Assembly (NCBI GenBank): GCA_029339195.1
Contig: JAPTJF010000148.1
Location: 62,001 to 126,000, forward strand
Origin: Micractinium sp. NFX-FRZ
Taxonomy: Eukaryota > Chlorophyta > Trebouxiophyceae > Chlorellales > Chlorellaceae
DNA: 64,000 nt
Direction of reading: 5' to 3'
Positions 48,924 through 60,644 of this stretch are shown in pieces (position 1 is the first letter of the stretch; each line of letters opens with the position of its first letter). The notes under the pieces were generated by a model that was not told the origin of the DNA, searched no databases, and was given only the letters and a program-made list of their open reading frames with translations. The position numbers were made by a program, and so were the translations under genes.

Positions 48924-50645
48924 ATGGCGTCCACCACCTGCTGCACCACCAGCTTTGCGGCTCAGTGCGGCAGCCGGCGTGCGACAAAGGCGGCATCATT
49001 CCGCAGCGCACCCCTGCAGCTGGCACGCAGCGGTGAGTGTCGTGCTGGTGGTGGCCCGCCCGCTATATTATCCCGCCATGCGTGGCTGGATGCGGGGCGC
49101 GTTCGCTGCGTCCCTGCAGCGTTTGAGACGCAGTCGGGCTCTTTACGAAGCCTGAGCAGCAGCACCATCCCATAAAAAGGGCGGTGCAGGCCAGGAGAGG
49201 GAACTCTCTGGAACCGCCGCCACTGCCGCCCTTCGCCCACCGCCTCCCACCCTCCCTCCTGGTGCCATGCAGGCCGCCAGCAGCTTGCGGCGGGCCGTCA
49301 AGCGGGCTGCCTGCGGGTGCAGGCGGTGCTGACGGCAGAGAAGTCTGAAATGGACGTCTCCAAGGTGGGCAGAGCAGGACGGCAGGACTGAAAGGTTGGG
49401 CGGCGGCGGCTGGGGCGGCAGCAGCGGCGCCTGCGTTAGTGGGTGCTACCAGCCGTGATTCCCGCATTCTGTGCCCAGCTTTGTGCCGCCGTCAAGACAG
49501 TGCATCACACGGTGCATTCGTGCCCCCCGCAGATGTCCCCCCTGGGCGACCGCCTGCTGGTCAAGCCGCAGGAGCAGGAGCAGCAGACGGCGGGCGGCAT
49601 CCTGCTGGCGCCCACCTCGGGCGGCCGGAGCATGCAGGATGCCCTGATCGGCACAGGTTCGTGTGCATGTGCCTGTTTTTGTGTGTTTGTTTATGGTTTC
49701 TGTATACGTGCACAAGTGTGTGCAGCAGCCTGGTGCTGGCAGGAGCCCGCAAGACGCGTGTGCGTGTGTGCATGTGCGCGCCTGTGCACGCACACGAGGT
49801 CTGGGTCTGCCCTTGAGAGGCAGTGTTGGGCAAGCCATGCCGGCACGACGTGCCCAGCATGACAAGTGGAAGGGCAAGCATATTGACATGCCGGGCGGGG
49901 TGACAGCTCCGCCCGGCATGTGACACTGCATTGGCACCCCCCTGTGCACCGGCTAGAAGGCACTGTATCTAACGACCTGGCAGTGCTGATCGTAGCTCAA
50001 CCTATGTTCTGAACTCCCATTCCCTCCCTGCAGTGCTGGCAGTGGGTGAGGACGTGGACGTTGGCGTGGCTGTGGGCGACCGCGTGCTGTTCAGCAAGTA
50101 CAGCAGCTCTGGTGAGTGGGGGCGCACAGCAGGCGGGGCAGGGCGGGCTGGGCACAGCAGTGGGTCGGCAGCCGGGCACAGCAGGGCGGGGGCGTGCTGT
50201 TCAGCAAGTACGGCGGATTTTGGTGGGTGCCACGGGAAGACATGGAATCGAAACGTGATTTGCGGGGTGGGGTCTTGAATGTCGACAAGTTCGTCTCTTT
50301 GGGGAGTGGCATGCGGTACAGCAAGTACAGCAGCTCTGGTGAGTGGGGGTGCACAGCAGGCGGGGCATGGGGGGCACAGCTGGCAGCGCAGCGGTGCAGC
50401 AGGGCCAGTTACGACCGCACGCTGTTCAGCCAGCGCAGCAGCCTTGATGAGTGAGGTTAGAGGGCATTGTATGGCGCGGGCAGCTGGGTGTTTGGAGAAC
50501 GTGCCAGACGTGGGCAACACCTGTGTTTCAGCAGGCAAGCTTACTGATGTCAGCCCCTTCCATCTTGCTTTGTACAGACGTGGAGGTGCCCGATGGCGAG
50601 GTCTGCTTTGTGGCTCAGAAGAGCATCCTGGCCAAGCTGTCCTGA
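48924..50645 (+). CDS. chloroplast co-chaperonin, single GroES domain (Cpn10 type)
   Basis: Caps the Cpn60 chaperonin during protein folding in the plastid. Five exons give 156 residues: 48924-49032, 49273-49364, 49533-49656, 50034-50111, 50578-50645. The first about 55 residues (start MASTTCCTTSFAAQCGSRRA) form a Ser/Thr/Ala/Arg-rich transit peptide. The GroES domain begins MSPLGDRLLVKPQEQEQQ. It has the mobile loop TAGGILLAPTSG with the hydrophobic Ile-Leu-Leu that binds chaperonin, the roof region, VLAVGEDVDVGVAVGDRVLF and a terminal strand EVCFVAQKSILAKL. Only one GroES domain is present, unlike double-domain Cpn20. Chlamydomonas has a comparable single-domain plastid protein (CPN11) that works in hetero-oligomers with Cpn20/23. 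The intron before the last exon carries three copies of the preceding exon end. Confidence 0.92.
50190..50455 (+). repeat. copies of a Cpn10 exon end and donor
   Basis: The exon end GCGTGCTGTTCAGCAAGTAC...AGCTCTGGTGAGTGGGGGCGCACAGCAGGCGGGGC is echoed at about 50191-50215 (GCGTGCTGTTCAGCAAGTAC exactly), at 50312-50365 (exon end, complete donor and following 25 bases) and, more weakly, at 50418-50452 (CGCACGCTGTTCAGCCAGCG). Confidence 0.85.
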
Positions 50646-52190
50646 GCTGGCGTGCTGAGCTGGCGGCGTGCCAGCTGGCAGCCCGCCGTCCACTGCTGGC
50701 GTGCACCGCGCCCAGCCCATCCCACCCCACCCCCCCACATTTGACTCCCTCCCCTCCCAGCTTTCAAGATCACACCCTCTGTAAATCACACGTGCTGCCG
50801 GCACTCTCTACCCCCCTATGTCTTTGAACACCGCCGCAAGCGTAGGATGCTGGCCGTCGGCCCTTGGGGACTGGAATGATGATGGTGAGGATGCCATCAG
50901 CCACCTGATCTCACGGGCTCCCCTGGGACTGCTGCGTTCACACTAAGAGGGGTCAGTCAAGTCAAGCTGGAAAACTGGGGGCCACAGGGCTCTCAGAGTG
51001 CACAAGGGGCGGGATGGGATGGGATGGGATGGATGGGTGGCGGGCAATCACGCCCCGCTTGCGCTCAAGGCAGCGCCACGAGCGGGCCGGCAGCGCCCTG
51101 CGCCGGGCAGCGGCGCACGGGCTGGGCTTCCGAGGCACGCAGGCAGGCAGCGGCGGGGCAGGCGGGGCGGAGGTGGGGGCAAGCAAAACGACAGGCGCGC
51201 CAGGGCGCTGAAATGGGTAGAGGGGCTGCATCGTTCGGGGGGGCGACAAGCCAGAACATAGAAACCTGCTGGGCGTTTCTTAGGGGGGGGGGGGGCCATT
51301 TGTTGGTTGGTTGGATGCCAGCGGGCGGGGCGGCGGAGGGGAGACGTGGAACGGAGACGTGGGAAAGAGGCAGTGCGGCCAGGGTGGCACATGGGGGCGG
51401 GGCACGCGGGTGGCTGGCCCTTGAGACTGTGGGGGTTGGGGACAGTGAGTGACAGGGAGACAGGATGGATGGCGAGGCCTTGGAAGGAGGGCTGACACTT
51501 TGCTGCAAGGAGGCTCAAAAGTCAAGAGGCTGACCCCTGCACCTGTGTCCGCCCGTGAGCGGGGGACACAGAGCAAGCAAGCTGCCAAGAGGCGAGTGCG
51601 GCGTTGAAAAAGCGAACGGGGGGAGTGGAGAGAGGACGTGGGTTGGCCGTGGGGTCACATTTGTTGGGGCGTGGAGCGGCAGGGAGTGGGGTGGGACGAG
51701 CAACAGGAGGAGGATAAGATGGCAGCAGTGCGAGGGGCAGGGAGGGAAAAAGGACAGGGGTAGGTTCGAGCTGCAGAGCAAGAAACAAACATCAGAGTGA
51801 AGGTGAGAGTGTTGGGAATGAGGTCGATCGTTGCGGTGGCATGGGAGGGCCCCAAAGGCGGGGGCCCTCCATCAATCAATGGCGCTCCCCGAGGGGTCGC
51901 CACGTCAGGACCAGCGGGGTGGGGATCAAAATGAAGGGAACGAAAGAGACTGGGACAAGGGGTGACCAGCACGAGGGGCTCTCACAAACACGAGCCATAA
52001 ACATACACAAGGGGGCTGGGCCGGCCATGCCAGGCGGGACAGAGGGACGGGACTGGCCAGCAAGTGTGAGTTGTATGAGGCAGGACAACAAGAGCAGAGC
52101 GCGGCGCTGCGTCCCGCGAGTGTGGAAGGCCAGTAGGCACGCCGCCAGGCCGCCAGGCTGGCACCCTGCACCAAGCGCAGCGGCACCGCC
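50646..52190. other. intergenic region between convergent 3' ends (Cpn10 and TOC1-like)
   Basis: About 1.5 kb without a supported gene. Cpn10's likely poly(A) signal lies at 50780. From about 50940 to 52000 the plus strand is purine-rich (GGGA/GAGG runs, a G tract near 51281-51294). I found no TGTAA for the TOC1-like transcript. Confidence 0.6.
50780..50784 (+). terminator. poly(A) signal TGTAA of Cpn10
   Basis: TGTAA 135 bases after the Cpn10 stop, a usual distance for chlorophyte genes. Confidence 0.5.
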
Positions 52191-55100
52191 TCACTGCTTG
52201 CGGGTGCGCTGCTGCTTGGCACGGGGTGCCTGCTGGGCCGCATCCGCCTCTTCTGGCTCCTGTTGGAAGGCTGGAGCAGGCGTCTGGTCACCGGGGCTGT
52301 TGCTGCCGCTGTCGCTGCCGTTGCGCCCGCCGCCGGCTCTCTTGCCGGCGGCCGCACCCGCAGCGGCGGCAGCAGCGGCGGCAGCCAAAATGCCGCCCTC
52401 CCGCCGGTGCTTGTGGCCGCTCAGGTGCTTGGCCGCCTGCTGCTGCGGCTTGGTGGCAAGCTGGTCGCCGCCGGCGCCGCCACGGCGCACGGTGGCGCTC
52501 TGGCCGAGGCCCGCGCCGGTGGGCGGCGCAGCCTCCGCCTGGCCACGCCCGCCGCCCGCCGCCGCCGCGCCGGGTGGGGAGGCAAGGGCGTACTGGAAGT
52601 GGGGATGCAGCGGAACCATGCCCTGCCGGTGGTGCGCGCTGCCTACAGAATTCATGTTGGCACTCTCGCTCTCGTCCTGCAGCAGTACCGCGTACTGCCT
52701 GCGGCCCCGCGGGTTGAGGGCACCCCGGGCATCGACCTCCATGGGCTGAGGAGAGGCTGCCGCACGCAGCACCTCGCCTGCAGCAAGAAGAGCGGCAGCA
52801 GCGGCGGCAGCAGGGTGAGTTCGGCTCACAAGGCGGCAGAAGCGGCGCGGCGTGCGTGGTGCGCATGCCCTCTCCTGGGCTGGCCGATGGGGAACGCCCT
52901 GGCAGCATCCCCCATATAAGCAGCACCAGGTACTGCACCGCAGTACCACGGTAGCAACCCCGGCAGTACCTGACAGCTCATCCTCCTCTGCCCCTAAGTC
53001 TTCCTCCTGCTGGTCATACTCAGCTTCCTCCTCCTCCCCATCTTCCGCCTGCAGCAGCAACGGTTGCAACACGCACACACCGCATGAGGTAAGCCAGAGG
53101 GGGGCGGGGGGGCGGAGCGCGCACAGCATCAAGCCGTGCTGGAGCAGCAGCAGCAAGCAGCACGCTGCAAAGGAAGGGCCCAGGCATGCCCCCTCCCCCG
53201 CACACCCCTGACCCCCCGCTGACCTCCTGCATCGGCCCGTCTTCCCGCTCCGTGGCGGCGCCAGCTGCGGTGCCAGCCGGCGCCGCAACCGCAGCGTGCG
53301 CAGCAGCCGGGCTGCCGGTCGCAGCCGCAGGCTCGCCGCCAACGGCTGCCACCGCCTCGAGGGCGGCGGCGACCGCCGCTGCTGCCACGCCTTCCTGCTG
53401 CTCCTCCGCAGCAGCCGCCAGCAGCTGCTCGCGAGAGGAGCCGCCGGCGCCGCCGGCGGCTGCCGTGTTGGCACCGTTGGATGCCGCCTCTGCGGGGGAG
53501 ACAGCGGGGGCCGGGAGCGGGAGCAAGCAAGTCAGTGAATGCGCCGGGTTTGAGTCAAGAGTGAGCGAGAATTGGATCAGGGTGCATGCGTGGGAGACTG
53601 ATCAGGCAAGCACAGGGGCAAAGAACTGCCACCGCATGTCAGCGCATGCAGTCAGTGCGTGGGCACCTGCACACAGCGGAGCATGCAGCAGCGGCAGGGG
53701 CAGGATAGAAACCCAGATAAAAAAAACATAACGGCAGGGGCAGCCGGGGCGTGCACCCTCTGGGCACCATGCCAACACCACCTTCGCCGGAACGAATGCA
53801 CCCTCTTTGGGCGCAAACCGACCGGGGCACGCACATGTGGGCACGATACCAGCGCCCTATAAGCACACCTTCTTTGGGCATCATGCGCACAAACTGGCCC
53901 TTCACGCGCGGCCGCTGGTCCGCCAGCTTCTTGCGCGTCTGGTACCGAATCTTGTTGCCGTAGTGCAGCTTCTTGCGCTTGGCCTTGTACTTGGCATAGG
54001 CCTGCAGGGGGAGGAATGCAGGTCGACCAGTTGAAGAGCCATGCAGCTGCAGCTATGAGATGCAGTTGGCGAAAGGCAGGTGACGAGAAGGGCAAGGCGC
54101 GTTTTGACTGGTAGTGCATCAAGGGCTCTGGAGCGGGGCCCCTGGGCAAGACGGGGCAGGGGGCAGTGCGGCCCTGCCAAGGTTGCAAGGACGTGTTCAC
54201 AGCTCAGCATGCTTGCAAGGGTGTGTTTCGCGCGGCTCCGCAGAAGGCAGCTTCCAGGCAGCTTCCCCTTGCCCACCCACCTGCAGGCGGACTTCCTTCT
54301 TGGTCAGGGCCTCGCAACTCAGCTGCCGCTGCGGTACCGGCAGCGGCAGCGGGGGCAGCGGGGGCAGAGGGGGCAGCGCCACGCTCTGCGCGCCGCCGCC
54401 GCCGCCGCCCGGCAGCAGCGGCATCGATTGGGAGCCGGCGGCGGCGCCGCCCGTCATGAGCCCGTCGGATGGCGCCGCTGGGTGGGCCTGATATGCCGCT
54501 GCCACCGTGGCGGCGGCAGGCCCCAGCGGCGGCAGGGGGAAGCGCAGACCGCCCGGGAGCTGCAGGGGCGGGGGAGGGAGGTGGGGGCCCAATGAGCACG
54601 GTGCACGACTGCCAAACTCACTGCAAACGTTCAGTGCATGCACCACAGCCCACAGTGCAGCACCACCCGCACTGCGCCAGCCATGGCATCGCAGCAAGCT
54701 GGGCAGCAGCGATGGAAGCGAGCCCACCTGCTGCTGCCAGGGCAGCGAGGGCCGTGATGGCCAGCCCATGAGCGGCCCAAAGGCGGCGGCCATGGAGGGC
54801 GGCGGCGGGGGCGGCAGCGGCGGCGGCTGCCCCGTCGCCGCTGCCGCCACAGCTGCCATGCTGTACTGCTGCAGCATCCACGCGTACTGCGCCTGCTGCC
54901 CCTGCTGCTGCGCAAACAGCGCACGCTGCTGCTGCTCTGCCAGCACAGCGGCATGCATCTGCTCAGCCGCGGCCGTCGCCTCCCCATCTGCGTCACCTGC
55001 TGCCGGCGCCGGGCTGCCAGGCTTCTGGCCGGGCCGGCCCGGCGGCAGCTGCGAGACTGCCGGGCTGCTGCTGCCGCCGGTGGCGCCAGCCTTGGAGGGC

Positions 55101-58100
55101 ATCTGCTGCTGCTGCTGCTGCGCCTGCTGTGCCTGCTGCGCTTGCTGCTGAGCATGAGCCGCAGCAGCAGCGCCCTGCATGAACTGCTGCTGAGCAAACT
55201 GCTGCTGCTGCTGCTGCTGCATGGCTGGGGGCATGCCGACAGAGGGCCAGCCAAAGCCGACGGGCGGCGCCATGAAGGGAGGCATGGTGCCTGCGACAGA
55301 GGGACGGTGGGCAAGCAAGAGGTGCGTGAGCGCAGGGGCAGCAAGACCCAAGTGCGTTCAGGTGAGCAGTGCAAGGAATGTAGAGTGGCATGCAGTGTAT
55401 GCACAGAGGGCACGCCGACACCAGCCCAGCACAGACAGCACAACCACAGGTGGAAGGACGCACCAAAGGGAGGAAGCAGGCCGGGAGGGAAGGGTGGCAG
55501 CATCGACGATGCCTGCTGCTGCTGCTGCTGCTGCTGGGCCTGCTGCTGCTGGCTGGGCGGGGGCAGCGCCATCGATGGCACGGCTGGCGGCTGGCTCTGA
55601 CCTGCCTGCGACCCCTGCTGCTGCTGGGCTTGCGGCAGCGGCGGCATGAACAGAGAGGGCGGCAGCGGCATGGGCGGGAACTGCGCCGCAGCTGACCCCA
55701 TGTGGTGGAAACAGTTGGTGTCAGCAGAGACACCCGCCGTGAAGCTCTCAGGCATGCTCTCCCGCTTGTGCGGGCCGTTGCCGTTTGAGGCCGCCGCAGC
55801 TGCCGCCGCTGTCGAGCGGGTGCGCCGGCCCCCAACGGGCGTCAGCGCTGCCGGCGCCGCCGCTGCCGCGGGGTGGCCGCTGCCACCGCTGCTGTTGCGT
55901 GGCGAGCCGCTGTCGCGCATTGAGGTGAGTGCCTGTGCAACTTCCGCCACCTCATTCGCTCCTCGTTGCCGCTCAGCCTCCTCCTCTTCCTCCTTGATCT
56001 GCTTCAGCAGCAGCTGCCGCTGCTCCTGCTGATGCCGGTGCTGGGTGCTGACGGGGTCTGCTGAGGCTGGCGGGCACAGGCCCGCGCCGGCAGCCGCGCC
56101 CGCAGCCGCAGCTGCGGCAGCAATGGCTGCCCAGGCCTGCGCCGGGTCCGCTGCAGGCCGCCCGCCGCCTGCCACAGCCGCCGAAGCAACGACGGCGGTT
56201 GCGTCCGGTGCCGGCAGCGCGGCAGGCGCGCGGCCGCACAGAGCCTGCAGCGCGCACTGCTGCTGCTGCTGCTGCTGCAGCAGGGACGTGGCCAGCGTGG
56301 GGCCGAACCCCTGCAGCTGCTGCTTGCTAGTTACACCGCCGTTGCCGTTGCCGCCATGCCCGTTCCCATTGGTTGTTCCGCCTGCAGCACAGGGAGGTGT
56401 GGCCAAACAACACACTCAGCGTGCTAGCAATGAGCATGCTGCCCCTCACACACAGCATGCTGCGCACCACATCCAACGCGCATTCTGTGGCAGCAGCAGC
56501 AGTAGCAACTGCACAGCAGCGCCTGGCAGGAGCAGCGGCGCTGGCACGGCAGGGCAAGCCTGCTCACCATTGCTGCCGTTGCCGGTGTTGCTGCCGTGGA
56601 ACAGGCCATCAGCAGAGGCTTGGCTGGCGTCATGCAGAGCCCCTGCCGCTGCCTGCTCAGACGGCTGGCGCGGGCGGGGCGGCGGAGATGCAAACACATT
56701 GGCAGCGGATGGCGGCGACACGGGCTGTGCCTGAGGCGGCGCCGGATCTCCAGCCCCCTGCTGCTCCTGCACCTCTGCCTGACCCTCCACAGAGGGCTGG
56801 TCGGGATCCTGCCCTGTCAGCATCGGCTGCCAGGCAGCCGGCGCCTCGCTGCCGGCCTCTGCGGCCGCGGAGGAGCGGTGGTGGCGCGTGCGATGGTGGA
56901 TACGGTGATGGTGGTGGTGGCTCCGCTGCTGCTGCTGCTGCTGGGCTGGCGGCAGGGGCGGCATGCCCTGCACAGGCTGCGCCCCGGTGCTGGCATCGCA
57001 CACGCCGTTGGCAGCAAAGCGGCCCACTTCAGAGGTGCCATTGCCATTGCCGCTCCCGTCGCCATTGCCTGCAGGCGTGGGGGAGGGTGCGCGGTTGGTG
57101 GCGGCACGAGTGACGGCAGCCAAAAAGTGACAAAAAATGTGTCAGCTCTGCTGAACGGCCCGGCAGCGGCCTTCCCAGGTGCTGGCCACTCTCGGCAGAG
57201 CCCACCCCAGCAGCCTGCCCCTCAACCAGGCAGCCCAGGTCCCCCGCTGGCTCGTCGTTGCCCACCATTGCTGCCGCCGCCGCCCTGCTCGCCACCAGCA
57301 TTGCTCCCCGCTATGGCCAGGCCCCGGCTGCTGCCGTTGCCATCGCCAGCGGTATCTGGGCCGCCGTCGTTCCCGTCCACGCCGCTGCCCCCACCGGCAG
57401 CCACTGCGGCAACGGGGCGGCGCAGGCCAAGCACCGGCCGCAATGGGTCAGGGCAGAGCACGGGTGCTGTGCTGTGCAGGGCTCCCAATGGCAAAGACCA
57501 CCGACTCTGGTGCCCCAGCTGCACCACCGTCGCAGGCGGATGACACGCACGGGCCCACCCCTTGCCTTACCCTGGGCGGTGCCGATGGCTCCATTGGGAG
57601 CAGAGCCTTCCTTGGAAGTTGGCTCCGTCTCATCAAGAAGGCTGCAGGAAATTGCGGGCGGGCAGGTGGGCAATGAGGGTGCAGCAGGGGCAGGCACGGG
57701 AGGCGGGACGGGAGCGATACAGGTGAGGCACCACCCCCGCAGCCGTGCAGCAGTGCATGACTGGCAGACACCCCCCGTAGCGGGCAGCTAGCTGCTCACG
57801 TTGCTGCTGCGTCTGTGCTGTTGCCGCTGCTGGAGTCGTCCAGCGGCTTGGCGGGCTCCTGCAGGCGGGCGCGCGGGCGGGCAGGTTCAGGAGTGCACAA
57901 GGGCAAGGGCAGCGGTGGCCCTCCCAGCTGTACCCACAAACGCAAGCGGCTGCGCATTGCAGTCTGCGGATTGTGGAACACATTGCGCACAGCTCGCAGG
58001 GCTACTTTGTGCCCCAGGCGGCTGAGGCTCTCATTCCCACGGGGTGCCGGCCAGAAGCGCGTGCCCCACGAACCCGGGCCACACCTGCTGCCGCCACAGG

Positions 58101-58888
58101 CGCGTCCACAGCACCCGCACTTCGTTGGGCCGCAGGGGGCGCACCCAGTAGTCTGCTGCCCCGCTGGCCAGGCATTTGAGGACCACTTCGCGGCTGTCCT
58201 GGCCGGAGGTGACTGCGGGCGGGGGGAGCGGGGCAGGCGGCCGTTCAGCCACAGTGTCTGGGACTCGCTGGCAAGACAGGGCGGAGGCTGCTCATCGCAG
58301 GCTGCGGGGTGAATGTCAGCAAAGGCGGGCCCCTTTCGGCGGTCGGGAGATATTAAAACAAGTGTCGAGCCGCTGCTGCTGGCACGCGACCAGATACGGC
58401 GCGCAAAGTCGGGACCGACCGGCGCGAAGCAGCTCGCCGGGCGTGCACCCTAGTCCATGCATGCACCCATTGCATACCTGCAAGGCGGAAACGCACCTAT
58501 GACCGGCAGGCCTCGAAGAGCGGGCAGCTCGTGCTCGCGCAGGCGCTTTAGGAAGCGCACGGCGCTGGAGGAGGGGGGCTCGTGATCTTTCAACACCACG
58601 TGCACCCCTGGGCTGCCGCTTGCAGCCACACGCTCCTCGAGGAGGCGCAGCGCATCGCTGCCACGGTGCACGGCGACCGCCTGCGGCAGTGGGGGCCACT
58701 CCACACAATGCTCGGCAATTCTGAGGCCCAAGCAAACCCAGCTGCGGCCCGCAGGGCCCCCAACGACGGCTCGCCTGGTAGGAGCAGTCTTGCAGCAGCC
58801 GGAGCGTGCTTGCCCGGCTGCTCGGGTTGTTGTCCACCACCAGAACGGTGATGGCTCCTGGTTCCAGACCCGCTTCGACCGTCTGCAT
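52191..58888 (-). CDS. TOC1: TOC1-like pseudo-response regulator with CCT domain
   Basis: Circadian-clock transcription regulator. Fourteen exons give 1339 residues: 58775-58888, 58497-58680, 58085-58212, 57800-57858, 57571-57641, 57266-57403, 56568-57068, 55464-56381, 54728-55290, 54281-54559, 53869-54001, 53224-53489, 52970-53048, 52191-52777. A receiver-like domain covers residues 14-140: VLVVDNN, CSYQ/AVAV, VHVVLKDHEPPSSSAVRFL, LPVIGVTSGQD, KCLASGAADYWVRPLRPNEV. It matches plant TOC1 most closely at the GAADY...PLR-NE end. The usual Lys in the KP pair is Arg. A long low-complexity middle follows (Gly/Asn, His-rich, polyQ, Pro). The CCT domain lies near residues 985-1027: KRKKLHYGNKIRYQTRKKLA and RPRVKGQFVR. 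About 310 more residues follow it, including an acidic stretch (GEEEEAEYDQQEEDLGAEED). In plants CCT sits near the C terminus. The first intron uses a GC donor. Confidence 0.88.
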
Positions 58889-60644
58889 AGTTGCTAGCCG
58901 GGAGAGGAAGCCGGCATGGCGCCCTGGGGGGCTTGTAGGGGGTAAGAGGGCCGTTGAGAGAGAGTTGGGGGTATTTGCGAGGTAAACGCAGGGCGATGTG
59001 AGGCTTGGAATCCCCCGAGAGGCCTGGGGCGCGAGTTTGGGCCATGAGCGTGCCTGCCACGGCAGCTTGCAGATTCACCAAGCAGATTTTTGTCCAGTAT
59101 CTCTGAAAGCAACGCCACTATACCGCTCACCCGGGAGCGTGGTTTGGATGCCGCCCCACAGGAGGCCCGGCAGCAGGCTACCACCGGCGCTCTCCGCCAG
59201 CCGTCGGTCTTCAGCGGCGAGCGGCGGCGCCTCGCTGAATGAGCGGCCCACGACCTGCTCCGCCTCAAAATCCAGCCAGGCACCCTGTTTGCCCCGCCTG
59301 TGGCCTGTTGCACTTTGCCTGCAGCCAGAGGCAGTGGTGCACCTCCACATGCCAGCAGAAATGGCCGCCGTGCCATGCGCACCTGCCGCCCACCAGTCAC
59401 TGTCCCGCCCACGCAGCCCTGTCCGCCTGCCTGCCACACCAACTTCCAGCGTCAGGCGTTCCATTACCTTCAAAGCAGCTCCCTGGGGCGGCTTTCCATC
59501 AGAGGCGGTGATGGAGGTCACTTGCATAGCTGCACACCACCTGCCTACCTACCCTGGCCACATGGGATGGTGAGATGCGCCGAGCGGGCACTTTAGGGGA
59601 TGCAGACCTCACAGCCTGGGCCGGGTGCATGCCGCTGCTATGGGTGGCGGTTCGGGCACATTGTACCTGAGTCATGAGCGCCTGTGAGAAAGGAGAGTCG
59701 CAAGGCATGGCCAGCAGTTGGGCCAAGCGGTTTTGTGGCCACGAGCGGCCCGCAGGAGGCACTCTGCTGCTACAGGGGGGTGCATGTCTAGCATGTGCTG
59801 CTGCCGCGCTACTGCCATGCCACTGCCCCTCCACCTTGCCACCTGCCTGGGCAGGCATGACCCAACTTCAGACCTGCCTGCGTGAATACCACCCACTTGT
59901 TGGCCGGCCACCCAACAACACCCACCCCCGAATTTCCGCAGCACCACTGCCGGTCTGCGCTTCCGGTCCTCTCGCCCAAATGGTGTTGTTCTGTATCACG
60001 CCATACACCTCCATGCCCCCTCGTGTGCACATCACGTGCCAATCAACCAACAGTCGGTGCCCTGCCACGCCCCTCTTGGCTTGCAACATTGACCTCTTGC
60101 GGCTTGCACAGTGCAAGGTGCCGTCCTGGCAAGCGCACTGTGCCATGGGGAGCAACCGAAGCAGGCATTGCGCCTTGCACGTGCAAAGCTTTCTGGGTGT
60201 GTGATTGGTTGAACTGTAGCAGGTGTGTATGAACCAGGAATGACAGGCCTGCTTGGCTGGCCAAGTTCACAACAAGAGAGGGAGGGACATGCAGTGCTCA
60301 CGGCAGCCCTGAGCATGGCATGTAGTGCCGCCTCGAATAGAGTGGGGCCGCCCCCTGCTCTGTTGGTGCCGCACATGTGTTGACTAATTGAGCACTCGCA
60401 CATTGCGCGAGATAAACCGCCGGACTTGCCTGCAGAAAAGCAAAGCCGGTGCCCTTCTACCGCGCAGCGGGCTCGGGGGCCTGGCTCTCTCTCCATTGCA
60501 ATTGCGGCTATTTGTATAAGCCAACTGTGCCAGGGCGTCTGTGTGCCAGGACGGCTCTCCGAGCGTCGCGCGCCGGCAGCGGGCCGGGCTCTCTACTGGT
60601 GCCATTTCCACGGCTAACGCACGCCGGTCGTAGTCCCAGCGCCA
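58889..60644. promoter_or_regulatory. divergent intergenic region, TOC1-like (-) and membrane protein (+)
   Basis: About 1.75 kb that must contain both promoters. The only coding-like stretch is the minus-strand frame 59075-59527 (separate entry). The segment 59600-60600 has lower GC and no coding-like base use. No clock-related element (evening element or CCA1 site) was noticed. Confidence 0.45.
59075..59527 (-). CDS. hypothetical small ORF or 5' exons upstream of TOC1-like gene
   Basis: An ATG-to-stop frame of 150 codons. The part translated as EAEQVVGRSFSEAPPLAAED and LAESAGGSLLPGLLWGGIQT has strongly G/C third positions, like real exons here, and ends at a good donor (CCCGGGTGAGCG at about 59124). 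This suggests an exon of a small gene, or a 5' exon of a longer TOC1 transcript. Splicing it to the TOC1 start region in frame did not work with the acceptors I tried (for example CCGTGGCAG near 59057). No known domain. Confidence 0.25.
   Translation of the reverse strand: MQVTSITASDGKPPQGAALKVMERLTLEVGVAGRRTGLRGRDSDWWAAGAHGTAAISAGMWRCTTASGCRQSATGHRRGKQGAWLDFEAEQVVGRSFSEAPPLAAEDRRLAESAGGSLLPGLLWGGIQTTLPGERYSGVAFRDTGQKSAW

Noticed and set aside
52191..53474. Single 427-codon minus-strand frame spanning the 3' part of the TOC1-like gene
   Set aside because: It reads through two introns and changes frame relative to the real exons at 52970-53048 and 53224-53489; only its first and middle parts are coding.
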